A stretch of 64,000 nucleotides of DNA from positions 46,967-110,966 of the forward strand of contig URDD01000001.1 of NCBI GenBank assembly GCA_900546395.1, read 5' to 3'. The DNA is from an uncultured Bacteroidales bacterium. Its GTDB lineage: Bacteria; Bacteroidota; Bacteroidia; Bacteroidales; UBA932. The notes beneath the pieces were generated by a model. The model did no database searches, was not told the DNA's origin, and saw nothing but the letters and a program-made list of their open reading frames with translations. Both the position numbers and the translations under genes were made by a program. The stretch's first letter is position 1. The number at the start of each line of letters is the position of its first letter. Positions 1 through 8,519 of the stretch are shown here, one piece after another.

Positions 1-51
1 AAGCATTTGTTTAGCTGAAATATTTATCATTGATATCGGGGGTTTTGAAAA

Positions 52-795
52 ATGAAAAAATCTGGATACATATTGGCTTGTTTGTTTGTTGCGGTCTTGT
101 TTTGTCAGGCACTTTCTGCTCGACAGCTTCCAGACAGGAAAGATGTAAGAAGAGGCAATAGGGATTTCAAGAAAGAAAATTATAAGGAGGCTGAAATTGA
201 CTACAGGAAAGCCTTGGTAAAGGACTCTACATCTTTTGCAGCCAATTATAATTTGGGAAATGCTTTATATAAGATGAATGATTTCCAGCAGGCCGGAAAG
301 GCTTATGCTGCCTTGAAGGCTTCAACTGCAGATAATCCCTTTGCATCCGATTTGTATTACAACATGGGAAATGTTTCTGTCCAGGCCAAAGACTGGCAGT
401 CTGCTGTAGATGCCTATAAACAGGCTCTTTTGAGGAATCCTTCTGACCTTGATGCCAAGGAGAATTATATTTATGCCAGGAAAATGCTTGAGAATCAGCA
501 GAATCAGGATAAAAACAATCAGAATGACAAGAACAATCAGGACAATAACGACAATCAGAACAAGGACCAGCAGGATAATAAGGACAATCAGGATAACAAG
601 GATGATAACAGGAATCAGGACAAAGAGCAGAACAAGCAGAATTCCCAGCCGCAGCAGTCTGAGTCAAAAATAACGCCGCAGGCAGCTCAGCAGATGCTTC
701 AGGCGATTCAGGCAAAGGAAAAAGAGACTCAGGAAAAAGTTAAGAAAGAAAAGGCTCAAGCCCTGAAATCAAGACAGAAGGAAAAGAATTGGTAG
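52..795 (+). CDS. batC: BatC-like TPR protein (aerotolerance operon)
   Basis: This 247-residue protein has a signal peptide (about residues 1-22, ending LSA) and a TPR region at about 34-135, with motifs such as AANYNLGNALYKMNDF and DLYYNMGNVSVQAKDW. A low-complexity N/D/Q/K stretch follows (about 150-205), then a basic C-terminus of the kind seen in BatC. The family is a periplasmic TPR component of the Bacteroides aerotolerance (Bat) complex; its biochemical role is unresolved. The gene ends 4 bases before the batD-batE fusion, so the two are surely co-transcribed. The first 51 bases of the window would hold the tail of the preceding batB-type gene. The N/D/Q/K run is codon-repetitive but stays in frame. 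Confidence 0.88.
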   Translation: MKKSGYILACLFVAVLFCQALSARQLPDRKDVRRGNRDFKKENYKEAEIDYRKALVKDSTSFAANYNLGNALYKMNDFQQAGKAYAALKASTADNPFASDLYYNMGNVSVQAKDWQSAVDAYKQALLRNPSDLDAKENYIYARKMLENQQNQDKNNQNDKNNQDNNDNQNKDQQDNKDNQDNKDDNRNQDKEQNKQNSQPQQSESKITPQAAQQMLQAIQAKEKETQEKVKKEKAQALKSRQKEKNW

Positions 796-799
796 TATT

Positions 800-3460
800 A
801 TGATGAAAAGACTTTTTGCATTTATAATTTGTTTCTTTGCCGTCATCGGAATAATGTCGGCTCAGAGTACATTGAGGGTTGAGGCGCCGAATGTAGTGGC
901 AGCCGATGAACAGTTTACTGTGACTTTCATAATAGAAGGGGAGAATTCACCCTCTGAATTCCAGTGGAGTCAGGGAAGCGACTTCCAGCTCGTCTGGGGA
1001 CCACAGACAGGTAGATCCACGAGCGTCCAGATTATAAATGGCAAAAGGACGAAATCATCACAGTTCACCTATACGTACATACTGATGCCAAAGCAGTCTG
1101 GATCATATACATTGCCCGCTGCTACAGCAAAGGTGAAAGGAGAGACTTTATCATCTTCTGAACTTGCCATTGAAGTGGTGGCAGATGCAACTTCGTCTGG
1201 CGGCAATGCCTCACAGTCATCGGGAGTGTCAAAATCTTCGGCAGAAAGCATGTCGGCCATATCGGAAGATGACTTGTTCCTGAAACTCACTCTTGACCGT
1301 ACAAAGGTGGTTGTTGGCGAGCCTGTAACTGCCACTCTCAAACTTTACCAGAGAGTAAACATAGCTGGTTTTGAAGATGCCCGCTTTCCGGCATTCAACG
1401 GTTTTTGGAGTCAGGAAGTATCTGCTCCTACCAATATTGAGTTCAAGCGGGAAAGCTATGATGGGAAGATCTATAATACCGCTGTTTTGAGAAGTTATAT
1501 GCTGATACCTCAGCAGACAGGGGATATTACAGTTGATCCTGCTGAATTGGTATGTCTTGTAAATATCAGAGTGGCATCCAGTGGCGGAGTAAGCATATTT
1601 GACGGATTTTTCGATGATTACAGGACTATAAGAAAGAGAGTAACGACTCCTTCCCAGACTATTCATGTTTCAGCCCTTCCGTCCGGGGCTCCTGCTTCTT
1701 TTGGTGGCGGAGTGGGGGATTTCAACCTGAAGGTCCGTATGAGCAAGGACTCCCTTACTACTCATGAAGCTTCCTCACTGATTGTTACTGTTTCAGGAAA
1801 AGGAAATGTGTCTTTGCTTAATGCTCCAAAAGTAAAGTTTCCTGCTGATTTTGAAGTATATGATACTAAAATATCGGAGAAAATGACGCCAGGTTCCGGA
1901 GGAACGTCAGGAAGCAAGATTTATGAATTTCCGTTCATTCCAAGGAGTCACGGCAGCTTTACAATAGATCCGGTACAGTACAGCTATTATGATATAAATT
2001 CAGGGAAATATGTCACCCTTTCCTCTGAACCTTTGTCGGTTATAGTAAATAAAGGGAAAAGTCAGGATTCACCTGTTTCAGGTATAAACGTTCCTTCAAT
2101 AAACAGGCAAGGTGTCAAGAGTCTGGGAGAAGATATCAGATATGTTCATACAAAACTGCCTTCATTCTCATCTAAGGGAGAGTTTTTCATTTCATCTGCT
2201 ACATTTAAAATACTCGCTGCTCTTATTTTGCTGGCAGGAGTTGCTGCCTGGTTCATCTTCCGGAATATGGAGAGACGTAGGGCAGATGTGGCCGGGATGA
2301 AGACACGCAAGGCCACTAAGATGGCTTTGAAGCGACTTAAACTTGCAGATACTTATTTGAGACAGAATCTTTATACCGCGTTTTATGAAGAGCTGCATAA
2401 GGCTGTTGTCGGATTTGTTTCTGATAAACTGAATATGTCTGTTGCAGACTTTTCAAAAGAAAATATTTCTGAAAAACTTTTAGACAGTGGAGTTGATTCT
2501 TCATTGGTCGAATCCCTTATAGGCATCTTGGATGCATGTGAGTTCGCTCGTTACTCTCCGGATTCTGGAAATGAGGCCATGCAGAGACATTATCAGGAGG
2601 CCGTTGACGTGATTTCATCAATAGATTCAAGTATGAAGCCCAACAGGAAAATCTTTGATAGTATGAAAGGTAAAAGAAATAACAATATAACTAATGCAGG
2701 CGTGCTCCTAATTACATTCATGCTGGCATTCCCTTATATTTCTTCAGCATCTGTGGATTCTTACGTGGATTCGCTCTGGACTAAAGCTACCGAATCCTAT
2801 GCTTCAGGAGATTGGAAGTCTGCTTTGGATACATATAGGTCAATAGATAAAATGGGGCTTGAATCTGCTGCTCTGTACTGCAATATAGGAAGTGCTTATT
2901 TCAAGTCTGACGAAGTGCCGCAGGCAATACTTTATTTTGAAAAAGCATTGAAAATTGATCCGTCCTATACGGATGCAAGATATAATCTTGAGGTAGCGAC
3001 TTCTGTTATTCAGGATAAGATTGATCCTGTTCCTGAATTTATTCTGGCAAGTTGGACAAAATCTCTTTGTTATATGCTTGATTCGGATGCCTGGGCTGTT
3101 TCTGCTCTTATATTCTTGAGTCTGACAGTTGCATTTGTCCTTATGTTCTTCTTGTCTGCATCAGTGCCAGCCAGAAAGACAGGTTTCGCACTGTCTTTGA
3201 TTTTCATATTATTTTCAGCCGGGGCTTTTTCCTTTTCTGTATGGCAGAAAAACGAATATATACGAGCCGATAGTGCGATAATAATGGTTCCTGTTTCATC
3301 CGTGAAGAGTTCGCCTTCTGAAGACGGATCCAAGGATTTGTTTATTCTTCATGAAGGGACTAAGGTCAATATCCTTGATTCGGTAGGGGAGTGGCGCAAT
3401 ATTGAGTTGGCTGACGGACGTCAGGGGTGGATTCGCACTTCTGATATGGAAGTAATATAG
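800..3460 (+). CDS. batD: BatD-BatE fusion protein
   Basis: The 886-residue product begins with a signal peptide (about 1-21, ending MSAQ) and a BatD 'oxygen tolerance' beta-sandwich region (about 22-460). A transmembrane helix follows at about 468-487, then a cytoplasmic-looking helical stretch. From about residue 612 a second unit starts (MKPNRKIFDS): a hydrophobic segment at about 633-651 resembling a retained signal peptide, TPR repeats (about 655-750), two membrane helices (about 764-785 and 794-815) and a C-terminal bacterial SH3 domain (about 823-886, ending in GWIRTSDMEVI). That second half has the architecture of BatE. In related genomes BatD and BatE are usually separate adjacent genes, so this looks like a gene fusion. 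No stop or frame change is seen at the junction. Confidence 0.87.
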   Translation: MMKRLFAFIICFFAVIGIMSAQSTLRVEAPNVVAADEQFTVTFIIEGENSPSEFQWSQGSDFQLVWGPQTGRSTSVQIINGKRTKSSQFTYTYILMPKQSGSYTLPAATAKVKGETLSSSELAIEVVADATSSGGNASQSSGVSKSSAESMSAISEDDLFLKLTLDRTKVVVGEPVTATLKLYQRVNIAGFEDARFPAFNGFWSQEVSAPTNIEFKRESYDGKIYNTAVLRSYMLIPQQTGDITVDPAELVCLVNIRVASSGGVSIFDGFFDDYRTIRKRVTTPSQTIHVSALPSGAPASFGGGVGDFNLKVRMSKDSLTTHEASSLIVTVSGKGNVSLLNAPKVKFPADFEVYDTKISEKMTPGSGGTSGSKIYEFPFIPRSHGSFTIDPVQYSYYDINSGKYVTLSSEPLSVIVNKGKSQDSPVSGINVPSINRQGVKSLGEDIRYVHTKLPSFSSKGEFFISSATFKILAALILLAGVAAWFIFRNMERRRADVAGMKTRKATKMALKRLKLADTYLRQNLYTAFYEELHKAVVGFVSDKLNMSVADFSKENISEKLLDSGVDSSLVESLIGILDACEFARYSPDSGNEAMQRHYQEAVDVISSIDSSMKPNRKIFDSMKGKRNNNITNAGVLLITFMLAFPYISSASVDSYVDSLWTKATESYASGDWKSALDTYRSIDKMGLESAALYCNIGSAYFKSDEVPQAILYFEKALKIDPSYTDARYNLEVATSVIQDKIDPVPEFILASWTKSLCYMLDSDAWAVSALIFLSLTVAFVLMFFLSASVPARKTGFALSLIFILFSAGAFSFSVWQKNEYIRADSAIIMVPVSSVKSSPSEDGSKDLFILHEGTKVNILDSVGEWRNIELADGRQGWIRTSDMEVI

Positions 3461-3472
3461 AAGTCACTTCAA

Positions 3473-3562
3473 GCATTACGTACCTCAGAGTGGGCTTTTC
3501 CGTACCGAATGGCCTTTGAATGCCGTTTGGTACCGCAGAGGCCTATTTCCCGTACCGAACGC
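3473..3562. repeat. pair of GTACC-type palindromic units
   Basis: Two units of about 40 bp (3473-3512 and 3522-3562) lie 12 bp after the batDE stop. Each has near-inverted ends of the form GCnTTTGGTAC / GTACCnAAnGC around a core with CAGAG and a T-rich run. The same design occurs twice at 62284-62374, again just after a stop codon. Confidence 0.7.
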
Positions 3563-3653
3563 TGTCTGACGGCATCCTTTCAGTCAGCCTGTTTTTGTTT
3601 TTTTACACCGCCGAGCCGGACTTGCCTGGGCGAAGGAGAGTGAAAACAAAAAA

Positions 3654-3673
3654 CGCCTGACTTTCGTCAGGCG
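3654..3673 (-). terminator. intrinsic terminator of tRNA-Arg
   Basis: On the minus strand an 8-bp stem, CGCCTGAC / GTCAGGCG, closes a GAAA tetraloop and is followed directly by a run of six T and further T-rich sequence. It sits 11 bp past the 3' end of the minus-strand tRNA-Arg, as expected for an intrinsic terminator. Confidence 0.8.
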
Positions 3674-3684
3674 CGTTTTGCAGG

Positions 3685-3758
3685 TGATCTGGTTGGGATT
3701 CGAACCCAAGACCCACAGCTTAGAAGGCTGTTGCTCTATCCAGCTGAGCTACCAGACC
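3685..3758 (-). tRNA. tRNA-Arg (anticodon TCT)
   Basis: The minus strand folds as a full cloverleaf of 74 nt. The acceptor stem is GGTCTGG / CCAGATC with one G-T wobble, the anticodon loop is CTTCTAA (anticodon TCT, reading AGA), and the T-loop is TTCGAATC. The discriminator is A, and CCA is not encoded. Confidence 0.95.
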
Positions 3759-3806
3759 GATCCGTATTTAGCTTTGCTCTTTTAGCCATGGGAGCGTAAG
3801 CGGATG

Positions 3807-3837
3807 CAAAGATACAAAAAAATATTTTAATGTCAAT
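3807..3837 (-). promoter_or_regulatory. Bacteroidetes-type promoter for tRNA-Arg
   Basis: On the minus strand ATTG (3837-3834) is followed after 19 bases by TATCTTTG (3814-3807), close to the Bacteroidetes -33/-7 consensus. Transcription would begin a few bases downstream, about 45 bases before the tRNA. Confidence 0.65.
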
Positions 3838-3839
3838 AA

Positions 3840-4808
3840 TTAATTGATGTTTTTAGTCTTTGCCACTGCTTTTGATGCTATTTCTATGCCTATTACGAGG
3901 CTGAAGCCTATCAGAGCAAACAGGACTGCACCTCCGATGTGCATATTTACCTGTCCTGCAAACATGGCCGCAATATCTGAGCCTTCTTCTGCAATAGCTT
4001 GCGCTTCAGGGAATTGTGACAATATTACCGCCTCCATATTGCTCCATGGCCAAACTTTTACCAGTGAGCCGATTATAAATCCTGCAAGAACCAGCAGAGT
4101 TGGCCTGTGATATTTGCTCAGCAGCCAGTGCAGGAATTTGGAAAAAGCTACTATACCTATTGCCGCACCTACTGCAAATACAACCAGCGTTATGAAATCA
4201 ATGGCTTCCCCTTTTCCTGAAACTATGTCGGCAATAGTACTCATCATATATTCGTATTTGCCAAGGATAAGAAGAATGAAACTTCCTGAAATTCCTGGTA
4301 GTATCATTGCACATATGGCTATCGCGCCGCACAGGAAGATGAACCAGAGTCCGTCAGGCGTAGTGGTAGGGGATAAAGTGCATATTATTACACCAAGTGC
4401 TATTCCGGCAATGAGAGTGATTATGTCTTTTGCTTTCCATCCGCTGATTCCGCGGAGTATGAAAATGGAGGATGCGACTATCAGTCCGAAGAAAAATGCC
4501 CAGGTCTGGATCGGGTGGAAATTAAGCAGATACTGCATCAGTTTTGCCAGGGACATTATACTTATAAGTATTCCTATAATCAGTGAGAATAGAAAATTTC
4601 CGTTTATGTGCTTCCAGAATTGTTTGATTTTACCTGTAAACAGAAGTTTGAGTGCCTCTGCATTAATGGCGTTGATAGAGCCTACCAGATCTTCATAGAT
4701 ACCTGTCATGAAGGCTATTGTCCCTCCGGAGACTCCCGGAATTACGTCTGCGGCACCCATACATATTCCTTTTATGGTGACCATCAGATAATTGAAGAAA
4801 TTTTTCAT
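3840..4808 (-). CDS. DUF368 polytopic membrane protein (PopT-like polyprenyl-phosphate transporter)
   Basis: The 322-residue protein is almost entirely transmembrane. It carries the DUF368 family's duplicated signature: AADVIPGVSGGTIAFMTGIY near the N-terminus (about residues 19-38) and AMILPGISGSFILLILGKYE near the middle, an internal two-fold repeat. DUF368 proteins (PopT) have been implicated in returning undecaprenyl phosphate across the cytoplasmic membrane for reuse in cell-wall and surface-glycan synthesis; the role here is by family only. It is the last gene of a minus-strand group: the upstream DUF6913-like gene stops 26 bp before this ATG. The start was chosen because MKNFFNYLMVTIKG leads directly into the conserved motif. 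Confidence 0.85.
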   Translation of the reverse strand: MKNFFNYLMVTIKGICMGAADVIPGVSGGTIAFMTGIYEDLVGSINAINAEALKLLFTGKIKQFWKHINGNFLFSLIIGILISIMSLAKLMQYLLNFHPIQTWAFFFGLIVASSIFILRGISGWKAKDIITLIAGIALGVIICTLSPTTTPDGLWFIFLCGAIAICAMILPGISGSFILLILGKYEYMMSTIADIVSGKGEAIDFITLVVFAVGAAIGIVAFSKFLHWLLSKYHRPTLLVLAGFIIGSLVKVWPWSNMEAVILSQFPEAQAIAEEGSDIAAMFAGQVNMHIGGAVLFALIGFSLVIGIEIASKAVAKTKNIN

Positions 4809-4834
4809 TTGCTGTTATTGTACTTTTTGTTATA

Positions 4835-5368
4835 TTATCTTATACTTTCAAGAATACTTGTGACTGTGGCGAACAAATCAGAAATACCTTTATCAGTATC
4901 GGATGAAGCATTGACCACTATGTCATATTTATCGCAGGCAGATGTCTCGCATCCAATCTTGAATGTTGCAGGGAATGCAGCTGATAAAAATTTTACCGTA
5001 AAGTCACATCGTTTCGTCAGGCATATGAACAAATCTTTCTTTCTGGAGAGAAATTTTTCCGATTTTTCCTTAGATAAGCCTCCGAGCCAGTTCAGGTCAT
5101 TCCTTGCAATCAGGTTTTCCTCTTTAGCGGCAGAAATACTTGTATTCCTGGCTTTTGATGTACTCAGGTATATAATTTCAAGTTCGATATTGTGCTCCTT
5201 GAAATAGTCAAGTACGAGTTTTTCTGCTTCGGGGAATTCTCCGCATCCTGCATTTATTAGTACGGCGGCACTATGGATGGACTTGATAGGTCTCATCCCG
5301 GTTTCAATGCTTGAAGCAGATTTCTTCAGACACTTTTTCCTGAATATGTTCTTAAATGTCTCAAACAT
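4835..5368 (-). CDS. small DUF6913-like protein, function unknown
   Basis: About 177 residues from the ATG at 5368 (MFETFKNIFRKKC). An upstream in-frame start would reach back into the PfkB gene and gives an implausible basic leader, so 5368 is preferred. There is no signal peptide or membrane segment. An N-terminal basic helix is followed by an alpha/beta-looking domain with the motifs NDLNWLGGL and KDLFICLTKRCDFTVKFLSAA. The pattern recalls the uncharacterised Bacteroidetes family DUF6913, but I am only moderately sure of that name. It lies between a PfkB kinase and a DUF368 transporter with short gaps on both sides, probably in one operon. Confidence 0.7.
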   Translation of the reverse strand: MFETFKNIFRKKCLKKSASSIETGMRPIKSIHSAAVLINAGCGEFPEAEKLVLDYFKEHNIELEIIYLSTSKARNTSISAAKEENLIARNDLNWLGGLSKEKSEKFLSRKKDLFICLTKRCDFTVKFLSAAFPATFKIGCETSACDKYDIVVNASSDTDKGISDLFATVTSILESIR

Positions 5369-5393
5369 AATATAGAGTCCCGTAAGTATAGGC

Positions 5394-6392
5394 TTAATTA
5401 GAATTGGCGGCGATAAGTTCCCGTATCTCCTGCTTTGCCGCTTTCCAGCGCGGGATGTCAATCTTTGTACCAATGACTTCCACGACTTTTGCTGCGATTA
5501 TGGACCCTACTTCCCCGCATACTTTGAGCGGCATTCCGAGTGAGTGTGCATAAAGGAATCCAGCTGCGTATGTGTCTCCGGCTCCCGTAGCGTCAATAGT
5601 GTCTGCCGGCCATGCTTCTATGAAGTGATACTCATCTCCGCTCTTGAGCATTGATCCGTCTTTCCCTATCTTTACGACTGCAATGTCGCAGTGTCGTGCG
5701 AGTTCATCAAGTGCCTCGCGTGGTTCCAGTCTGGTGAAAGCCTTGGCTTCGCTTTCGTTGGCAAAGACAATATCTACATATTTATCTACAATGTCATGTA
5801 GAAAAGCTTCATTTGATTCCACTACATTGTAAGAAGCCATATCCAGCGAAATGATGCATCCTGCTTCTTTTGCCATCTCAACTGCTTTACGGATAAGACT
5901 TTGGTTCTGGACCAGATATCCTTCGATATGGAAATAGTCATAGCCCTGAAAATATTCCGGCTTCAAGTCATCCGGGCAAAGCTCGAGGGCTGCTCCGAGA
6001 TACACCGCGAAAGTCCTTTCCGCATTAGGTGCAGTAATGAAAACCATTGCCCTTCCGGACGAATTTACGCCTTTGAACAATGTGGAGCGTATGCCGTATT
6101 GTTCCTGGTCACTTCTGAACAGGTGGCCGAGCTCGTCATCTCCGACTTTTCCGATGAATCCTGATTCCATGCCGAATATGGCTGTGCCTGTTATAGTGTT
6201 TGCGGCAGAGCCTCCTGCCACATACTGGACACCCATAGGTTTGAGAGTCTGCCATATCTTGTCTCCTGTGGCCATATCCACGTGCTGCATGCTTCCTTTC
6301 GGAAGATGGAACTGTTTCAGAAAAGTATCATCCGGAAGCACCGCCAGGATGTCAGTCAGTGCGTTTCCCATTCCCAATATCGATTTCATCAA
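5394..6392 (-). CDS. PfkB-family sugar/nucleoside kinase
   Basis: The 332-residue protein has both PfkB signatures: an N-terminal glycine-rich GGSAANTITG segment (about 61-70) and the C-terminal anion-hole and catalytic-base motif DATGAGDTYAAGF (about 265-277), whose second Asp is the expected base. Such cytosolic enzymes phosphorylate a sugar, nucleoside or similar alcohol using ATP. The N-terminus (MGNALTDILAVLPDD) resembles adenosine-kinase/ribokinase-like members, but the substrate cannot be told. It is the first gene of a three-gene minus-strand group, and a promoter is visible 32-63 bases upstream of the ATG. Confidence 0.88.
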   Translation of the reverse strand: MMKSILGMGNALTDILAVLPDDTFLKQFHLPKGSMQHVDMATGDKIWQTLKPMGVQYVAGGSAANTITGTAIFGMESGFIGKVGDDELGHLFRSDQEQYGIRSTLFKGVNSSGRAMVFITAPNAERTFAVYLGAALELCPDDLKPEYFQGYDYFHIEGYLVQNQSLIRKAVEMAKEAGCIISLDMASYNVVESNEAFLHDIVDKYVDIVFANESEAKAFTRLEPREALDELARHCDIAVVKIGKDGSMLKSGDEYHFIEAWPADTIDATGAGDTYAAGFLYAHSLGMPLKVCGEVGSIIAAKVVEVIGTKIDIPRWKAAKQEIRELIAANSN

Positions 6393-6423
6393 AAATCTGT
6401 TTTAATGCAAGTTAAACAACTCA

Positions 6424-6455
6424 CAAAGATAAGAAGCTGTTTAAAAATATTCAAA
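6424..6455 (-). promoter_or_regulatory. promoter of the PfkB operon, partly inside a palindromic repeat
   Basis: On the minus strand TTTG (6455-6452) precedes TATCTTTG (6431-6424) by 20 bases, matching the Bacteroidetes promoter. The -33 element falls in the spacer of the inverted repeat at 6432-6471 and the -7 box abuts its end. Confidence 0.65.
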
Positions 6456-6471
6456 AATTTAAACAGCTTCT
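6432..6471. repeat. AGAAGCTGTTTAAA inverted repeat, copy 1
   Basis: A perfect 14-bp inverted repeat (6432-6445 and 6458-6471) flanks a 12-bp A/T spacer. Related copies occur at 62487-62551 and 63908 onward. It looks like a small dispersed palindromic element or the remains of a transposable-element end. Confidence 0.75.
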
Positions 6472-6487
6472 AAGAAAATTAACGATA

Positions 6488-6519
6488 ATTGGGATTTTCC
6501 CCGTTTTGTAATAAATTTG
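6488..6519 (+). promoter_or_regulatory. promoter for the YbhN/AglD-like gene
   Basis: ATTG at 6488-6491 is followed after 20 bases by TAAATTTG (6512-6519), fitting the Bacteroidetes -33/-7 pattern. The start codon lies about 80 bases downstream. Confidence 0.55.
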
Positions 6520-6602
6520 TATCTGGGATAATGCCGTATGCTTGTTTCCCTGTTAGAATTGGCATATATCAAGGCATCGATTCTCTTTAAAACGGACCGG
6601 AT

Positions 6603-7622
6603 ATGAATGTTTCCAAATTTTTGAGATATATATTTTCCCTGTCAGTAGCAGTTGTCTTGCTATGGTTTTCATTCAGGGAGGTGAAGTGGGATGATTTTAT
6701 TTCAGGACTCAGATCATGCAGGTGGGAGTTCATCCTTCTTTCCATGGCGGCAAGCATAGCGGCATTTTATCTCAGGGGCTTGAGATGGCGGCAGACGCTC
6801 CTGCCTATAGATCCTACGACCACTCGCCTGACGACGTTCAATGCGGTGAATATCGGGTATATTGCAAATTTTGTATTTCCCCGCATAGGTGAATTTGTAA
6901 GATGCGGGTTCATAACTAAGAATTCTGCTTCTTCGGACCGGAGGGGTGAAAAACTGGCCTCATATGACAAGGTCCTTGGTACCGTTGTTCTGGAAAGGAG
7001 CTGGGATATGGTGAGCATGTTTTTCTTCTTGATTCTTCTTCTTGTATTCGGATGGAAAAGGTTCGGGGAATTTTTCGTTGAGAAAATGTGGATTCCGCTC
7101 GAGCAGTCCCTCAATTTCAGCCTTTGGTGGATTGCTGTTGTGTTGCTGGCTTTGGTGGCAATTCTGGTAGGGCTTGTTTCGGGATTCAGACAGAAAAACC
7201 AGTTCTGCGGAAAGATATGCAGTCTGGCTTCAGGACTTTATCAGGGAGTAATAAGTTGTTTCAGGATGCCGGACAAGTGGCTTTTCTTTGCATATACGGC
7301 ATTGATATGGGGACTCTACTGGCTTATGAGCGCTTCTACGATGTGGGCCCTTCCGGAACTTGACCGGCTCGGAATCGTAGATGCGCTGTTCCTTATGATA
7401 GCCGGAAGTCTCGGGTGGCTTGTACCTGTGCCTGGAGGCTTCGGCGCTTTTCATTTTGTAGTCTCAATGGCTCTGAGCACCATATATGGCATACCGTTCG
7501 AGCTGGGAATCATTTTCGCTACGCTTTCGCATGAATCACAGGCTATTACGATGGCGCTGTGCGGAGGCTGGTCATATCTTTATGAAACACTCAGAACGAG
7601 CAGAAAAACGATACGAAAATAG
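6603..7622 (+). CDS. YbhN/AglD-family polytopic membrane protein (UPF0104, flippase-like)
   Basis: The 339-residue integral membrane protein has about 7-8 hydrophobic segments. The conserved N-terminal region includes YLRGLRWRQTLLP, VNIGYIANFVFPRIGEFVRC and TVVLERSWDMVSMF, and a later loop reads GWLVPVPGGFGAFHFV. These are typical of the UPF0104 family, which shares its fold with the membrane domain of lysylphosphatidylglycerol synthase. Members are thought to move or modify lipids or lipid-linked precursors, but the substrate is unknown. The gene is divergent from the PfkB operon. Its 3' end overlaps the convergent lysO C-terminal gene by 32 bp. Confidence 0.85.
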   Translation: MNVSKFLRYIFSLSVAVVLLWFSFREVKWDDFISGLRSCRWEFILLSMAASIAAFYLRGLRWRQTLLPIDPTTTRLTTFNAVNIGYIANFVFPRIGEFVRCGFITKNSASSDRRGEKLASYDKVLGTVVLERSWDMVSMFFFLILLLVFGWKRFGEFFVEKMWIPLEQSLNFSLWWIAVVLLALVAILVGLVSGFRQKNQFCGKICSLASGLYQGVISCFRMPDKWLFFAYTALIWGLYWLMSASTMWALPELDRLGIVDALFLMIAGSLGWLVPVPGGFGAFHFVVSMALSTIYGIPFELGIIFATLSHESQAITMALCGGWSYLYETLRTSRKTIRK

Positions 7623-8226
7623 GAACGCTGACATCTGTCAAAACTCCGTTTATTATAGCAATTGGTAGAACTCTGTCTCCTGAAGCCTTGAGAATGACAG
7701 GAAGAGCAACATCAATTGATGTAACACCGGCGGAGGTTATAGGAGCCAAAGGTCCGAACCATTTGGCTATTAGAGGAGTACAAGTCAGTGTCGTTATTTC
7801 TCTGAAAACATTTGTCATAAGGGCTACTGTGGCGAGCTCTGCTGCCAGCTGGACTCCGGCGGTCGCTTCCTTGTATTCGGAAATCAGAACTGACGAAAGC
7901 GAGTAATATCCGAAGCCGCTTCCTACTGCCATACAGTCAAATACATTCCATTTGGCCAGCAGGAAACTGGCTGCAGCTGAAAATGACAACGTTCCGACTA
8001 TTGTCGCAAGCGGAACAAGAAGTATTCTCGGCCTTATGCTTTTTATTATATTCTTCAAGTCAGGATTACAGCCTAAACTGACACCAACAAGGAACATCAG
8101 CACATAAAGAATATACATGGCTATATCATTGCCGACAGTCCCCCATTGTCTCAAATCTACCAGTCCTGTCCATCCGGCAATGCAGCCGATGATGAAAATA
8201 CCTACTACAATCAAACTTCCTTTCAT
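7591..8226 (-). CDS. lysO: LysO-type lysine exporter, C-terminal half
   Basis: The 211-residue membrane protein corresponds to the C-terminal, larger part of the LysO (YbjE, DUF340) L-lysine exporter of about 300 residues. Recognisable stretches are VGVSLGCNPDL, GSGFGYYSLSSVLISEY and TSAGVTSIDVALPVILKASG. It starts at the ATG that overlaps the stop of the upstream small gene by four bases (ATGA), so the two products are translationally coupled and presumably assemble together. The split into two chains is seen in some relatives and is probably functional. Its 3' end overlaps the convergent YbhN-like gene by 32 bp. Confidence 0.82.
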   Translation of the reverse strand: MKGSLIVVGIFIIGCIAGWTGLVDLRQWGTVGNDIAMYILYVLMFLVGVSLGCNPDLKNIIKSIRPRILLVPLATIVGTLSFSAAASFLLAKWNVFDCMAVGSGFGYYSLSSVLISEYKEATAGVQLAAELATVALMTNVFREITTLTCTPLIAKWFGPLAPITSAGVTSIDVALPVILKASGDRVLPIAIINGVLTDVSVPIFVSFFCSF

Positions 8227-8498
8227 ACCTGCTTATCCTTAAAAAAGAATTTATATACCAATAATGCGAATATCGCACTGCCCAATATACCTGCCATTGC
8301 GAGCACCAGGGCCTGAAGTCCTATCCCTGAAAGATTCTTTATGATTTCTTCATCTGTTCCTATTTTTGCTCCAAGGACAAACAGCATGGCATATATCGTT
8401 AAAGATATTGCCTTTCCGGTGTGGGACAGAAATTTTACTTTCTTAAGCAGAAAGCCAAGACCTATCCCTATAAACATGGTCAATATTATAGATAGCAT
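8223..8498 (-). CDS. LysO-type lysine exporter, N-terminal half
   Basis: About 91 residues with three membrane segments (MLSIILTMFIGIGLGFLLKK, SLTIYAMLFVLGAKIGTDEE and a C-terminal helix) ending in a lysine-rich tail. It matches the N-terminal DUF340 portion of LysO. I chose the ATG at 8498. A longer reading from a TTG at 8531 would overlap the likely promoter box at 8520-8527. It is the first gene of a two-gene operon and overlaps the C-terminal half by four bases. Confidence 0.8.
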   Translation of the reverse strand: MLSIILTMFIGIGLGFLLKKVKFLSHTGKAISLTIYAMLFVLGAKIGTDEEIIKNLSGIGLQALVLAMAGILGSAIFALLVYKFFFKDKQV

Positions 8499-8519
8499 AC
8501 CGTAATTTTTTTGAGGCTG

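Noticed and set aside
1..51. Tail of the upstream gene
   Set aside because: Two frames are possible (ending at 16-18 or 53-55). A BatB tail is expected from the operon, but 51 bases are too few to annotate.
480..660. Repetitive DNA in batC as a possible CRISPR or VNTR
   Set aside because: Repeats are short irregular codon runs of Asn, Asp, Gln and Lys, without conserved spacers.
227..715. Long minus-strand open frame opposite batC
   Set aside because: It is a frame shadow of the repetitive N/D/Q/K-coding stretch and has no protein-like features.
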